Source of the DNA: Atopsyche davidsoni
Taxonomy: Eukaryota; Arthropoda; Insecta; Trichoptera; Hydrobiosidae
NCBI GenBank assembly: GCA_022113835.1
Contig: JAILWY010000026.1
Span: 13,295,001 to 13,359,000, forward strand
Direction: 5' to 3'
Length of the DNA stretch: 64,000 nt
Position numbers and translations under genes: made by a program
Shown: piece after piece, positions 11,056 to 22,300 of the stretch
How positions within the stretch are numbered: position 1 is the stretch's first letter
Layout of the letters: every line of letters starts with the position of its first letter
Notes under the pieces: generated by a model
Databases searched by the model: none
What the model was told of the DNA's origin: nothing
The model's input: only the letters and a program-made list of their open reading frames with translations

Positions 11056-11352
11056 ATGAATTCCAAATTCTATAAGTGGTGTGCAGTACCTCAGTGTACG
11101 AACACTTCGATAGTAACACCCAACAAGCTGTTTATATATGTTCCAAATAAGAAAATTATAAGATATAAGTGGTTTAAGCTCGCACGGCGAAACACGAAAA
11201 ACGTAGTCACGAATTCATCAATTTATTTCTGTGAAGACCACAAAATGTTAAAATCACATGACTGTCTTAACTTAAGTTTGGTTAAAGTTATTGATGATGT
11301 GATAACTATAGCTTGTGGTTTGGTTAATATACAAGATTCTCTTATTAAATAA
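11056..11352 (+). CDS. THAP-type zinc-finger protein, short
   Basis: A 98-residue ORF starts at the ATG in TATAAATGAA. Its first 62 residues have the THAP-finger layout: C9-x4-C14, then a 44-residue spacer, C59-x2-H62 (FCEDH), with the expected Phe26, Pro30 and Trp39 between. THAP domains bind DNA in the major groove and occur in P-element and Kolobok transposases and in many host factors. The C-terminal part of the domain, normally ending in an AVPTIF-like motif, is not visible, and the last 36 residues look like no known domain, so the protein may be truncated or continue after an unseen intron. The stop codon overlaps an AATAAA (11348-11353) that could serve as poly(A) signal. The neighbouring YqaJ gene ends 29 bp away on the opposite strand. 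The domain call is fairly sure; whether the ORF is functional is not. Confidence 0.72.
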   Translation: MNSKFYKWCAVPQCTNTSIVTPNKLFIYVPNKKIIRYKWFKLARRNTKNVVTNSSIYFCEDHKMLKSHDCLNLSLVKVIDDVITIACGLVNIQDSLIK

Positions 11353-11381
11353 AACACATGAAATTTTTGCCTTTTTAATTT

Positions 11382-12907
11382 CTATTTTATACTTTTATAT
11401 AATAACGGGTAAACATGGGATTTCCAAAACATTATTACACTTTCAAGAAAGCCTGACATATATTGATCATTATAAGATATAAATAAAATTTCAACATCTT
11501 GACTAGTGGAAAAATTTGGGTCTGCAACGCAAAAGTAACAATTTTTAAGACCACTAAGATACATTTGCATTTGTATCTGGGCAAAGCATTTCTTGGTGGG
11601 TTTTCCATCTTTTATATACTGGAGATATGTTTTGTCGCTCATGGGACATTTTATCTCCACAATACTATCTCCACATATTCCATCAGGGGAACCTGCTAAC
11701 ATTGGATGTTTTTGCGATATGAAAAGTCCAGCACTCGTGATTTTTTTCCCTAGTTTCTTGCTAATTACTTGTTTTACTTTATTTTCTAAAAATCTTCCTC
11801 GTTTCATTGCTGGTGTGTCTGGTATCTTCCCCCCCATGATAGTAGAAATCAGAGTCCCATCAGCGGTCTGGCACCGACTCACTTCGTAAGCTCTAGAAGC
11901 TGTTACCCTGCCGTACCTCAGTTCATACCAAAGGTTATTGTTGAACTGGTCCCTGGTTAAATTTTCAATATTTTTGATAAGTCCTACTGTCAAACTCACT
12001 TTACTTAAAAATAAGTCACAGCACTCTTCTTTATATGTAAGCACAAGTTGGTGCATTGAGACACTACGTAGTTTATCACTATTACAATCATGATGATACA
12101 CTAATAGCTCGCAGTTGTTTAAATTCCTTGTTTTTACTTCTTCTAAAAAAATTTCAAGACCTGCAGAGTTAGAAGGCAGTATAGGGCTACCATTAGATAC
12201 ATCTTTTGCAGATTTGAATTTCAAGGTAGTGCCAACTCTTGATAACTTCGATTTCTGCCAGTAACATAGAACTTCAGTGCAAGAAGGTTCTTCGCTTCGT
12301 CTATGGACCCACGTAAGCAGCGCTGCGGCATGCTTACATCCGCCCTGGGCAGCAACACAATCATGGCATTGGATTGATATTACCCTTTCTTCATATTCAT
12401 CAACCATCAATGTTACAGCATATAATTTTGCATGGACTTTATGCTCTGGGCAAATCTTGCATTTTACTACACAGATGTTTCCTTCCCGTTTTAGTTCTAC
12501 GTAACTGATTGCATCATCCCCATATGATGGTCTTGAAGACCTGAAAGAAATGAAATTAATTATAATAAATATATACACACTGCCTTGGTGATTATCAGAT
12601 ATTAGGTGTCTACCAAATAAGTGAAGTGCTTCGTAAAGGCTAGTTCGGACTAGACTAATAATTTAGTTGAGTAGAGAGTAATTTAATTAAAATAAACTCC
12701 TATGAGTTCAAACGAGTTTAATTTTTACTAAGTTGATTGTATCTAGTGCTAAAGATAAATATAAACAAAATGTACTTACAAGGAAATTTTGACGTTTCGG
12801 AACTCGGGTGAGCAAAATTCTTTATCAGTTATAAAGAAATCTCTCACCATCGATGTATCAATCCTGGGCAAATTTGAGCTGTTTGCTTTAACAAAGCCTG
12901 ATTCCAT
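11382..12907 (-). CDS. SWIM zinc-finger / YqaJ-type recombinase-nuclease protein
   Basis: A two-exon gene. Exon 1 is 12907-12780, starting MESGFVKANSSNLPRIDTSM; its donor GTAAGT is at 12779-12774. The intron is 12779-12541, and its acceptor TTTCTTTCAG precedes exon 2 (12540-11382). The junction completes a Leu codon and keeps frame, giving 428 residues. Starting at the ATG inside the intron-derived frame (12578) would replace the conserved N-terminus with intron sequence. Residues 99-120 hold a SWIM-like finger (C101, C104, C111-K-H113). Residues about 240-380 match the YqaJ/lambda-exonuclease fold: GRVTAS, G291RFLE295, SPD329G, E338-I-K340 and AQIQMQ, that is, the PD-(D/E)XK catalytic set (D329, E338, K340) with its Gln helix. 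Such nucleases resect DNA during phage-type recombination; its role in insects is unknown. ATTAAA follows the stop on the minus strand. No frameshift or stop interrupts it. Confidence 0.85.
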
Positions 12908-12923
12908 TGTTAGAGAGTAAATA

Positions 12924-13127
12924 ATACGGTCACAATAAAACAGCGAAGTTTGTTTGCAAGATTAACACACTTTAGACTTTTAAAAAAGCAATCCAAATGC
13001 GTATACGGTCACAACAAAACACAGCGAAGTTTGTTTGCAAGATTAGCACACTTGAGATTATTAAAAAATCAATCCAAATTCGCAAGCAATACGGAGGTCA
13101 CAACAAAACACAGTGAAGTTTGAATAC
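12924..13127. repeat. Diverged tandem repeat, three copies of about 79-86 bp
   Basis: Units start at 12924, 13003 and 13089 with ATACGG, followed by (G/A)GTCACAAYAAAACA-CAGYGAAGTTTG. Units 1 and 2 continue TTTGCAAGATTARCACAC and end ATCCAAATGCG/TTCG; unit 3 is cut after GAAGTTTG. The array lies just upstream of the YqaJ start codon, in its presumed promoter, between the gene and the right CRE-like sequence. Binding sites for the partner THAP protein or for a transposase would fit, but this is inference. Confidence 0.85.
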
Positions 13128-13142
13128 CATAGAGTTGCTTAC

Positions 13143-13157
13143 GGTGGTATGACGTCA
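13143..13157 (-). promoter_or_regulatory. CRE-like inverted sequence, right
   Basis: On the minus strand this reads TGACGTCATACCACC, 236 bp upstream of the YqaJ ATG. It mirrors 10972-10986 at 14 of 15 positions. See the left copy for the two readings (bZIP promoter site or element end). Confidence 0.45.
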
Positions 13158-16100
13158 TGCGCTGTGATTGGTGTTTCAGTCAAAATGGCCGATTGCAGTA
13201 TTTTAACCTTTTAATTTGTTGAAAATCTTATTAATCTTAGATTTTTAAATAAAACTAAATCAGTTTTTTGAATCCTTTTAATATGTATTTTCCCTTAAAA
13301 TAATTATTTCTTTGATTCTTTGATACTGTCGTCATGCCTATTGTCATTGACTTCTGACACTGAGCGAGAAACATTACCAAAGAGATTTAATTACCAAAAC
13401 ATCGCGCTTGCCGAGCGCATTGCAAACAGTGTATTCGGATCGGTTAAAAATTAATTAAACGCGAGTAGCGAAAAACTCATAAAGTCCAAATTGCTATCCG
13501 GGGAGACCGGCGGGGGGGGAGGGGGGGGGGGGGGGGGGCGCGGGGCTCGGAAGTTCATAATTAATTACGAGACACCGAATTCGGTTCAGATTGCCGTTAT
13601 GTTACACCCGCCAGAATGTTGTTTCCTCCTCAATTCTCCAACTTGGAATTAAGTCGGCGTTCTTTGTTTTATGACCGGCCCGCGGGGTGGGTCACCCCTC
13701 CCGACTCCCCTCACGCGCCAAGATCACGTTCAGGTAGATTCGAGAACACGTGTCATGATAAGTTGGGTATTATTTATAAATTCCATTTTTGAGGGGAACA
13801 ATTCACAGGTAAAACAGGGGGTTCAAAGATAATGTTATGAACTTTTTGATCGATGTAAAGAATTACTACGGCATTTGATTTACCTCTGAAATTGGTATTT
13901 TGGTATAATGCAACATACGTTGAAAATACTTTGAAATGGTACTATTATTGGTATTTTTCCCATGCCGGCATGCTCAGTTATGCCATATAGTTGATGATGA
14001 ATAAATATTACCATTAATTAACATACAATACATAAATATCTACGTTTGTTTGACGGGAAATTTTCAGTACGCTTTTTACTTTATAATTTGATAACACATA
14101 ATATCACACATCGATCTAGAAAAATAGTTACTGTCGACTCTCAAGGTGTTGCCAAGTAACCATAGCATAAGTACTGACGCGACATTACGATGATTAAAAT
14201 ATGTATCATCTTTAAATAAAGCATGCCGATGGAAGTCAGAATAATATGTTTGGTTATAATTGGATTGGTTATGACACCTCGTTCTGAGCCCCAAATGTGA
14301 TCCATGTTAGTGATTTTAAAATATTTAATTTTAAAAATCTTCGTCTCTGATTATAATATAATATACATTTTTAATAATAGTATAATATAAATATAACAAA
14401 ATAATAGTATTACAATGATAATTTTCATAATATATGTATTATTTCATCAACATCAAAGGGCTCATGCAATAGGCTTCCTTATGTAATAAACTTGTACGAA
14501 ATGCAATGTATTGTGCCGTTACTAGACCGGAAAATCTAGTTTACTCCTTTTTATTAAGCATCTCTCTCTCAAAATAGACTTTCTGCTTCACTGTGTAATA
14601 TGAAAATTGCATTATCCACGGGCAAGAGATCCGAAGAGGCGAGTGGCGAGAGCGGAGCACCTCGCGTGACCTCACCGTTCTATTTCCACGGAGTAATATG
14701 ATAATTCCGGATTTACCAAATCGCGCTCTGTTTAGGTCGATTCAATTAAAACGACGAAAGCTAAAAAGAGAAAAACAGTGCGAGGGTGGTAGGCTACAGT
14801 GGCGAGGGGTGCATTCGGACAGGATGTAACGCCGTGTAATCCGGTTACGGGATATCCGGTGCGAGTGCAGGACTGTGACATTTGCACGGGCCAGGCTGCG
14901 GTCGCCGGAGCCGTGTGCGGCCGACAAGTAAGGTGGAAAAGGAGATGAGTCAAAATTCCGGGTAAAGTTAAGTCAATGTTAAAAATGTCTATATCACTCG
15001 ATCAAAGCGATCCAATAACTTTCGAAGTCTACAAAACAAACAATAAACCACGCGTTTTTCTTTACACTGGTTGACACATCATTTTTATTTTTGTAATACG
15101 AAATAAGTTTTCACAACAATAAATTATGTTTATTTATGTGAATAAGCCTTAAAAATAAATAATATATGATGTCTGATCAAGACAAAGTGATAGAAGACGC
15201 TTGCAGAGAAAATTGATTGAAAAAAAGAATGTTCGACAGGGTAATAAAAAAGGGATGGAAAACTATCTAGGGGGTTCTTGCTCCTTGCCAGCTTTACAAA
15301 GTAAATAAATAAGAATCCAAACTGTAACGAAGTTAAAAAAAACTTTTAACGTACCAACGATAGTTTAAAAATTAATTATTTTTTAGATAAAGAGGAAAAG
15401 GCGAATATCGTAGAAATTATTATTTTATTTCGCGAAGAAATACGCAGGGATTTCACTAAAAAAATAAAGAATAAACTGAATTCTCGTATTTATCTGCAAA
15501 GCGGATAAGTCAGAGTTGACGTAGCAAGTCATCAAGAAGAATAAACAAGAAGAGGGCGAAAAAACCGTAGAAGTAACACTCGCCTGTTTGCACAGGTCTC
15601 TATTAATTCACGAGGTACTTCTGAAAATGCGACCTTTTAATTTATTAATTTATTTAGCGACAACAGTGCAGCTTTAGACTTCGCTCCTCGGAGCTTCCCG
15701 CGAGAGGGAGATAGCATGACCGACTCGATTGCATAATTACGGAGATAATGAGATAATGCGAGACAGCAAGTGATTTGTAAAGATATTCGAAACGGAATGC
15801 TCGAGCATGAAGTCCCGTGGGGTACAAATGACACGGACAATGCCAACAACGCCTCTCTCTGCATAGCGTACATGGCGACTGGCATGCGAGTCCACCGATG
15901 CACGGCTCGTGCGTATCACAAAGGGGCGATGATTGAGAGCGTCGCCTCTTATATAATAATGCAGCCCAAAGAGAGCCTCCGCATACGTGCAAACGGTGTC
16001 GGCTTAATTGGCGAGACAATAACGTCGCACATTAAGCGACAGATGGCACTCGCGTCGCGTCACGTGGCACATTAGCCGCCATTAATGTCTCCAGCCAATA

Positions 16101-16278
16101 GGAGGCTTTAATGCGATTGCAAAACTGCCGCATCGTGATATCGCACAAAAATAATTTCAATCGAATGAAATAACGCACAAAGCCTGACCGTCTGAAGAAT
16201 CTGAGTTACAGCTCAAGTGCAAAGATGGAAGCGCGCATGAAAAGAATTATAAACAAATATTATGTAATACAATTTGAT

Positions 16279-16283
<5 letters not shown>
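13158..16283. other. Intergenic with GC islands, no gene seen
   Basis: GC-enriched islands lie at about 13500-13740 (with a poly-G tract), 14620-14940 and 15640-16100. In the last one, frames of up to 121 codons are open on both strands at once, which marks them as compositional artefacts. The sequence after 16070 (GCCGCCATTAATG, TTTAATGCGATTG) has homeodomain-type TAAT cores; enhancer function is only a guess. Confidence 0.5.
13512..13538 (+). repeat. Poly-G tract
   Basis: G8-A-G18, the longest G homopolymer in the window, in a GC island. It is prone to length error in sequencing and assembly. Confidence 0.9.

Positions 16284-16371
<88 letters not shown>
16284..16371. repeat. (AT)n microsatellite
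   Basis: About 88 bp of uninterrupted AT dinucleotide. It is self-complementary and able to extrude as a cruciform. A second tract of nearly the same length is at 47082. Confidence 0.97.
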
Positions 16372-16374
<3 letters not shown>

Positions 16375-19300
16375 CTTGTTGAAAACTCTTCGACCCGCAA
16401 CGGTAGCCTAGAAGTCCGGAACCAAAAGTCAGGTGAAATTGTATTCGAAAACTAATCTTTACTAAGCCAAGCGGACAGCCGCCGAGTGGAACGAGCGAGT
16501 AAGCCCTGTTTGCGAGGTTGAATCTAAAATTTCATTAGAAATGAGTTTGAAGAAAAAGAGTCGCAAGTGATAAATGCGGGCCACTTACTTAAAAGTGTAA
16601 CGTACTCGCGTGCAATACTTGTAAACCCTTGTATCCAATAAAATATCGCGTATAGTAAATGAACTATAACGAAAAATAAAAAAACAAAAATGAAAAAATA
16701 TGGAGAAAATAAATTCACTTGTCAGTGACATCGACAGGTGTAGGTTCGACGATAGACTCCGATAAATTATCATTTAAGGAGAAATTGAGAACTGATGAAA
16801 AATGTTGCGGCAAAAGGGGGGAGAACGTTTCCAATATTCATCGGGGCGGATGGGGGTGGGATAATAATTTCATAACATAAATTTCTTCGGGGGATGAAAA
16901 TCTCAGCGTTGAATTGTTGGCTATTAATTATCTTGAAATTTGTGTGAGAAGTTATCGGCCTGCGGGGAAGTTGGAAGGTCACCGAATTTACAATATTACA
17001 GGAAATATATTATTTATTAATCAAGTTTCTACGTAATAATTCCAAGTTTTTTTATACTTTAACAAAGAATCGTATTTATTCAAAATAAAAGTCGCATTAA
17101 CATAATTCAAAAACGATGTTTTTTCTCGATCGTCGAGCACTGTTATATCTGTATTATACTAGCTTAATAAAAACAAAATTAGATGATGTTATAAGAACCA
17201 AACCAAAAAAAAATGTTATTTTGTAATAATACAAAATAGTTCCAGATGGAATGTATTCGCAAGATAGTTGTTTAATAGTTCGAATGGAGCATATTTTTAA
17301 CATCCACATACCAGGAATGATATAAAAAGTGTCTTAAACTGTTAACGTTCTGTAAATGGCGATATCAACACAACGTGTTAAACTTAATTAACTATCTAGC
17401 TCGGCAATAAAACGCTCGTATAAACGAAAAACCAAAACAACCCAGTGGTTTAATTGTCACAGGCAGTGCGCGAGCCCAGATGTGCCGACGTCTCCGACAT
17501 CTGTCCCGGGCGCTTTGCATTTTACAGCCGAACCAGGCCAATTGTCATTTCAAGCTTGTAAAATACAATACTAAACCAGCGACTACAACTAACGATGGAT
17601 TCATTTATAAATTGATGGTTATGAATACGTACTTATATAATTCACGAAGCAGAGAAAACGTCACCATTGCTATTGTAACATTTCAATATTTTGAACAGTA
17701 CGCTGAACACTGAATACTGTACATTAAATTATTTTTATAAATTGTTTGCAGTGTTGTAATTTAAAAAGTACTAAACTAAACATAATATCAAATTTGAGTT
17801 ACATTCCTCTTCTACATATTTAATTTGCCTTTGTGTTTTAAAATATTAGCATATTTTTTACTAATCAGATTAACGCGAGCTCCATGGGATGATATTTTAA
17901 ACAGTCGCAACGACAGTTTCATGACGGCGATTATGCCATTAGGAATAATCCATTCCTTAATACATCTCTAACAATAGCACATAGCCCCAGCTGATGGGCA
18001 CATGGAAACTCATTCCGATTATCTAGCCGAGTTGGTGATCGGTACAGTCCTCGCGATGTGTTATTTCTAGCGACCGATCAATACGTCGGCATGAATGAAT
18101 CGGGTTTTTTTCACTCCTCGCGGCTACACAAGTGCGTTGATAGAAAACACGAATTTCGACGCTTGTTACTGAGTGATTTGGAGTATTCATGAACCCAAGA
18201 GCTTAGTTCAAAAACCTTATCTGGGACTATTAAAAAGCTTCCTTCTTGGTGTGATTTCATTTACATGGAAAATAAATCGATAAACTTGAGACTAAATAAA
18301 AATTATGTACGCAGAATATGTAGAAGGTAAAGTGGGTCATTTCATTCGCACGTCTCTAGGGGGGGTGAACGTGAATTCTTCCGAACCTTAGAATAATTAA
18401 AACAAAGGTTAATCAGAGGAGGGAGGATGATCACCGCCCACGCTGCTGCTGCCTGAGCCGGAACCTTTACGGCAGCCAGCGCCGGGGGAGTGCTCTTATC
18501 GAGATAACCTGAACCAGAGCGAGGGTTGCGTTCAGCAAATTGCAGGCACGCGAATGTAAAACGATTAACAAACACTAGTAATGTTAACTCGACTGGTAGA
18601 TTATTACCCACGAACAGTTTAAATGTACTCATTCCCCGTGCTGTTTATTCACTGTGCCGTCACATGTATCGCTGTTGTGACGCACAGTCTGACCGAATAG
18701 TCCGCTAGACTTTCTGAAATTTATGAAGGGTTTACGATCGGTTAAATTTATATTTGGGCTCCCCGCGACTTCGCCCTCAGCACGTGCAGTTATTTCGGTT
18801 GGACCGGCGTGATTTCGGATGTGGCAGTTACTTATGGCCTTTCTGTGTGAAGCCTCGTCATATAAAGTGGCGCGCCGACCTTGTCAGGCGAGGCATCACT
18901 CGCGCGTGCAGGGAGGCAATTTCAGTAAATGGCCGTTATTCGTTTTCTCGATTATCGTTTATCTTTTCATGCGCCCTCTGCCTTGTACAAATCGTATGAC
19001 CTGAAGAAATAAGTGGACTTTAACAGTATGACTAGATATTTTTATTTTGAAATTGAAAAGAAAATGGCATTTTCCTGAGTTTTTTTCGTTTTAATAAAAT
19101 ATTGCGAACAGAATACTCAGTGATATAAATATTTAATTTACATTATCCACACATACCGCAAGTATAGCTTACGTGCACACAATTTACATATATGAGGTGT
19201 AGCGTAATTCATCTGTAAATATAAGTGAATTTGAGCTATATAAAAATGATATGAGCTAACTTGTTGCATGTCTAAAGCTAAACTGCGTGCTGGGATTGAA

Positions 19301-22300
19301 ACTCAACTGCGTTCCGCAGCTAGACAGCTGATCGCATGAGATTTATGTGCGGTGTGCGTAAGTAGTTATTAGCTGTTAAAAGATTTATTTCCGTGTTTTA
19401 AGCGTGTATCACCTCCAGCCATCCTGTCCACCGCAAGATGAAAATCCCCCTGCGTGCTTCCACTTTACTCGGTTATATATCGCTCCTTCGCGATACAAAA
19501 ATGTAAAAATAAATGTTAAAAATACATGTATTTCGTTAAAAAAGAAAATTTTGTGGTGTTTTATTACTTTTGGGAAAGTTTTCGTGATAAATCATGTAAA
19601 ATGATATTCAGTATCCGCAATATATTTTACAGTGAAAAAATGTAGATATTGATACCTTTGAGGAAAAACATTGTATGTAATAAAACAAAAAATATAGACT
19701 TTTGTTACCTATTGATACATCATTCTGTTCATTATCTAACCCACGGGAGATTATCAGAGGCTTTATAAATTCTTAAATATTGCTTATAAACAGCAATTTA
19801 AAATGCGAATTTGTAAAAAAAATCACGCACTCAATCGCACCCTTTCAGAGTCCAGTATGCAAAACGAACATGCAAGTAAATAAAAAGAGGCTTCACTGCT
19901 TTTAATCATGATGAAAATTCCCGATCTGGATAATTGTCTGAATAAATGAAAATGTCACACGCGATGCTTTTGCAGGGAGGTGCCGGAGCACAAAAAGCAG
20001 TATAAGATATATCCGATTCGGATCCACTAACGAAGCCTCCGCGCCCTCCCGGCCGGGGGCCCGAGAGCTCCCTCCTCCTCCTCCCGCCGGCCTAATGAGG
20101 ACCGCCCGGGAGGAGAGCCGCACCGCCGCACCTTCTTTTTGACTTCTTGTGACAGTTTTCCTTTATACAGCCACTTACGTTTGAGTGGCGAGGCTTCCTT
20201 TTAAAAACAAACGTGATAAATAAATTTATTTTCCATATTTTTAAAAATATAATATAAACCATGTTTTGATACAAATTAATGATATGACATGCTTCGTGCA
20301 AAATTTGTATTTGTATGGAATACCGGAAAACGCGTAACAAAAAAATATGACAATGGATTCTTAAAAATATGAGTGTGCTTTTTTAACGAACAAAATATAC
20401 AAAAAGTGTATTTTTAATTTCTCAATAATTTATTTTGTAAATGTTGCATTCCGGTGCACATATTGTAGTTATATTTGAAGAAACAAACACATTTTATAGT
20501 AATGTTTTATTTACCAATGAAAAAAAAACAAGTGTTTTTAAAAATAAAAACAACCTATACCGAGATTTGTGATTAAAAAAAAACATAAGTGATTATAATA
20601 AGGTTGAAACATTTATTTTATTTCGATAGAACACAAAAAAACTCTGGGAAAGCACCCAAAATCGACTATATAAATATGCTTTACCGGACATCAATTACAC
20701 TGTCGATAGATTGTGAGACTTCATATAACGATAATCACGGCTCTCATATATTCGATTTGATTTATGCTGATATTGTTAAGCTATCAAATTAATCGAAATA
20801 TGAGGTATAGTTCCGTTGCTCTGGGGTGGTTGTTGTTATATGACCTATGCTGGTGAACTTCCACGGCTGCTGCAGACCTGGGCTTGCGGGAAGGACGAGG
20901 CTCCGGAGGCAGCCCTCGGAGCCGGTACGTCCGGAGATCACGACCAGCGGAGTCGTGCGGCGCGCCGAGGCGACGACCGACTTCCCTGCACCGGACCAGA
21001 TGCAAACCGGTCGAACGTGCTAACTCACTTCAGCTAATAATACTCGCATCGCATATTCATAAATAAGGGCAGTACCATAAAAAAATACACAAAAAATATG
21101 AATTTACTCAATGATCAAATCTCATTTATCATCCAATTTAATTTCCATGAATCGATATTTTCAAAAGAGATTTTTTTCATATTTTGTGAGTTCAGTACGC
21201 ATTGTTGAAAAGCATGACTTCATTTCTAATCATATTTCGATTGTAGTCAAATAACACCTAACATGTTCCAGTGAGTTTCAGATAAGAATAAGTACTCGGT
21301 ACATGCTTAAAGTATTTGATGTTTATTTTTTTGGGAAATTGTATTTTTTGCTGTATGAGAAAATGAACAGAATTTGATAAGGGTTCTGTATGTATATATT
21401 AGGAACGGGGTAAGTAGCTTATACCCTAGACACGCTTACATCTGTTTAAAGGTTGTATTGAACTCTAAATGAGGTGATTTGTATAGATATTAGTGCGTTT
21501 TCGAATATCCACTCCACATTTTAAGGTTTTCCCGAAATACATTCAGGTCCAATTCAAATTATTTGTTTAACTTCTTCAATTCTTATTGTTTTCATTCATC
21601 AGTGAGAAACATTAAAAATATACTTGATTGCGTGTAATTGTAAAACCAGTCATCTATATGAATTTTACGCCCTTTACTTTTCTATGTTTGATAAACAAAA
21701 ATAACCATAACTATTTCAACGGGTGTTGTTTATGGAATGTTTCACAATAACGTGTAAAACTCAAATATTCACGTGATATTATTTGAATAACTATTAAACT
21801 TTATACTACAACAATTAAATAATGTAATAAATTTAAAAAAAACTTGTATCACAAAGTAATTTTAAAAAAACTTTGTGTGAAGTAAAAACCGATAAATAAG
21901 ACTTTCGTTTTAATTACAGTTTGTTGTACAAGTAAATTTGATTTTAAACCGCAAAAGTTTTGAGCAGTAAGGGCTTCGTTAAGCTTTGGTTAGTAAGCAA
22001 ACAAGTTTGACAAGCGATTACGTCACAGCCGCATTTGCGGACCAATACTCAATCCCACCTTGCGGCTAGCGGAGGGCTTACGAATTTACAGTAATGTCTA
22101 GGGGGAAGTCTGGTTGTTAGAAAGCAAGTATGTATAACCCATTCGAAAATTCATCATCAGTTTAATAATTCACATAACACAATTTTGGTACATTGTAGAA
22201 ACAAGCTTATTTCATTTCCAAAAGTATATAATCTGTTAAAATATAATTAATCCCCAAAGTACCATCCAAGAATATTTTTCAAAAATATACAAAATATGTA

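Larger units (their letters stand above)
10972..13157. mobile_element. Putative THAP + SWIM/YqaJ mobile module
   Basis: Two protein genes converge: a THAP-type ORF (+, 11056-11352) and a SWIM/YqaJ nuclease gene (-, 11382-12907). Upstream of each start sits a similar inverted sequence, TGACGTCACACCACC (10972-10986) and, on the minus strand, TGACGTCATACCACC (13157-13143), agreeing at 14 of 15 positions. A diverged triple tandem repeat lies inside the right end. Proteins of both types are abundant in multiple copies in insect genomes, which suggests mobility, but no DDE transposase, clear target duplication or extended terminal repeat is visible. The boundaries given are those of the inverted sequences and may not be the true ends. 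Confidence 0.4.

Noticed and set aside
15654..16075. 121-codon (-) and 101-codon (+) overlapping frames
   Set aside because: Both strands are open in the same GC island, with no domain or splice context.
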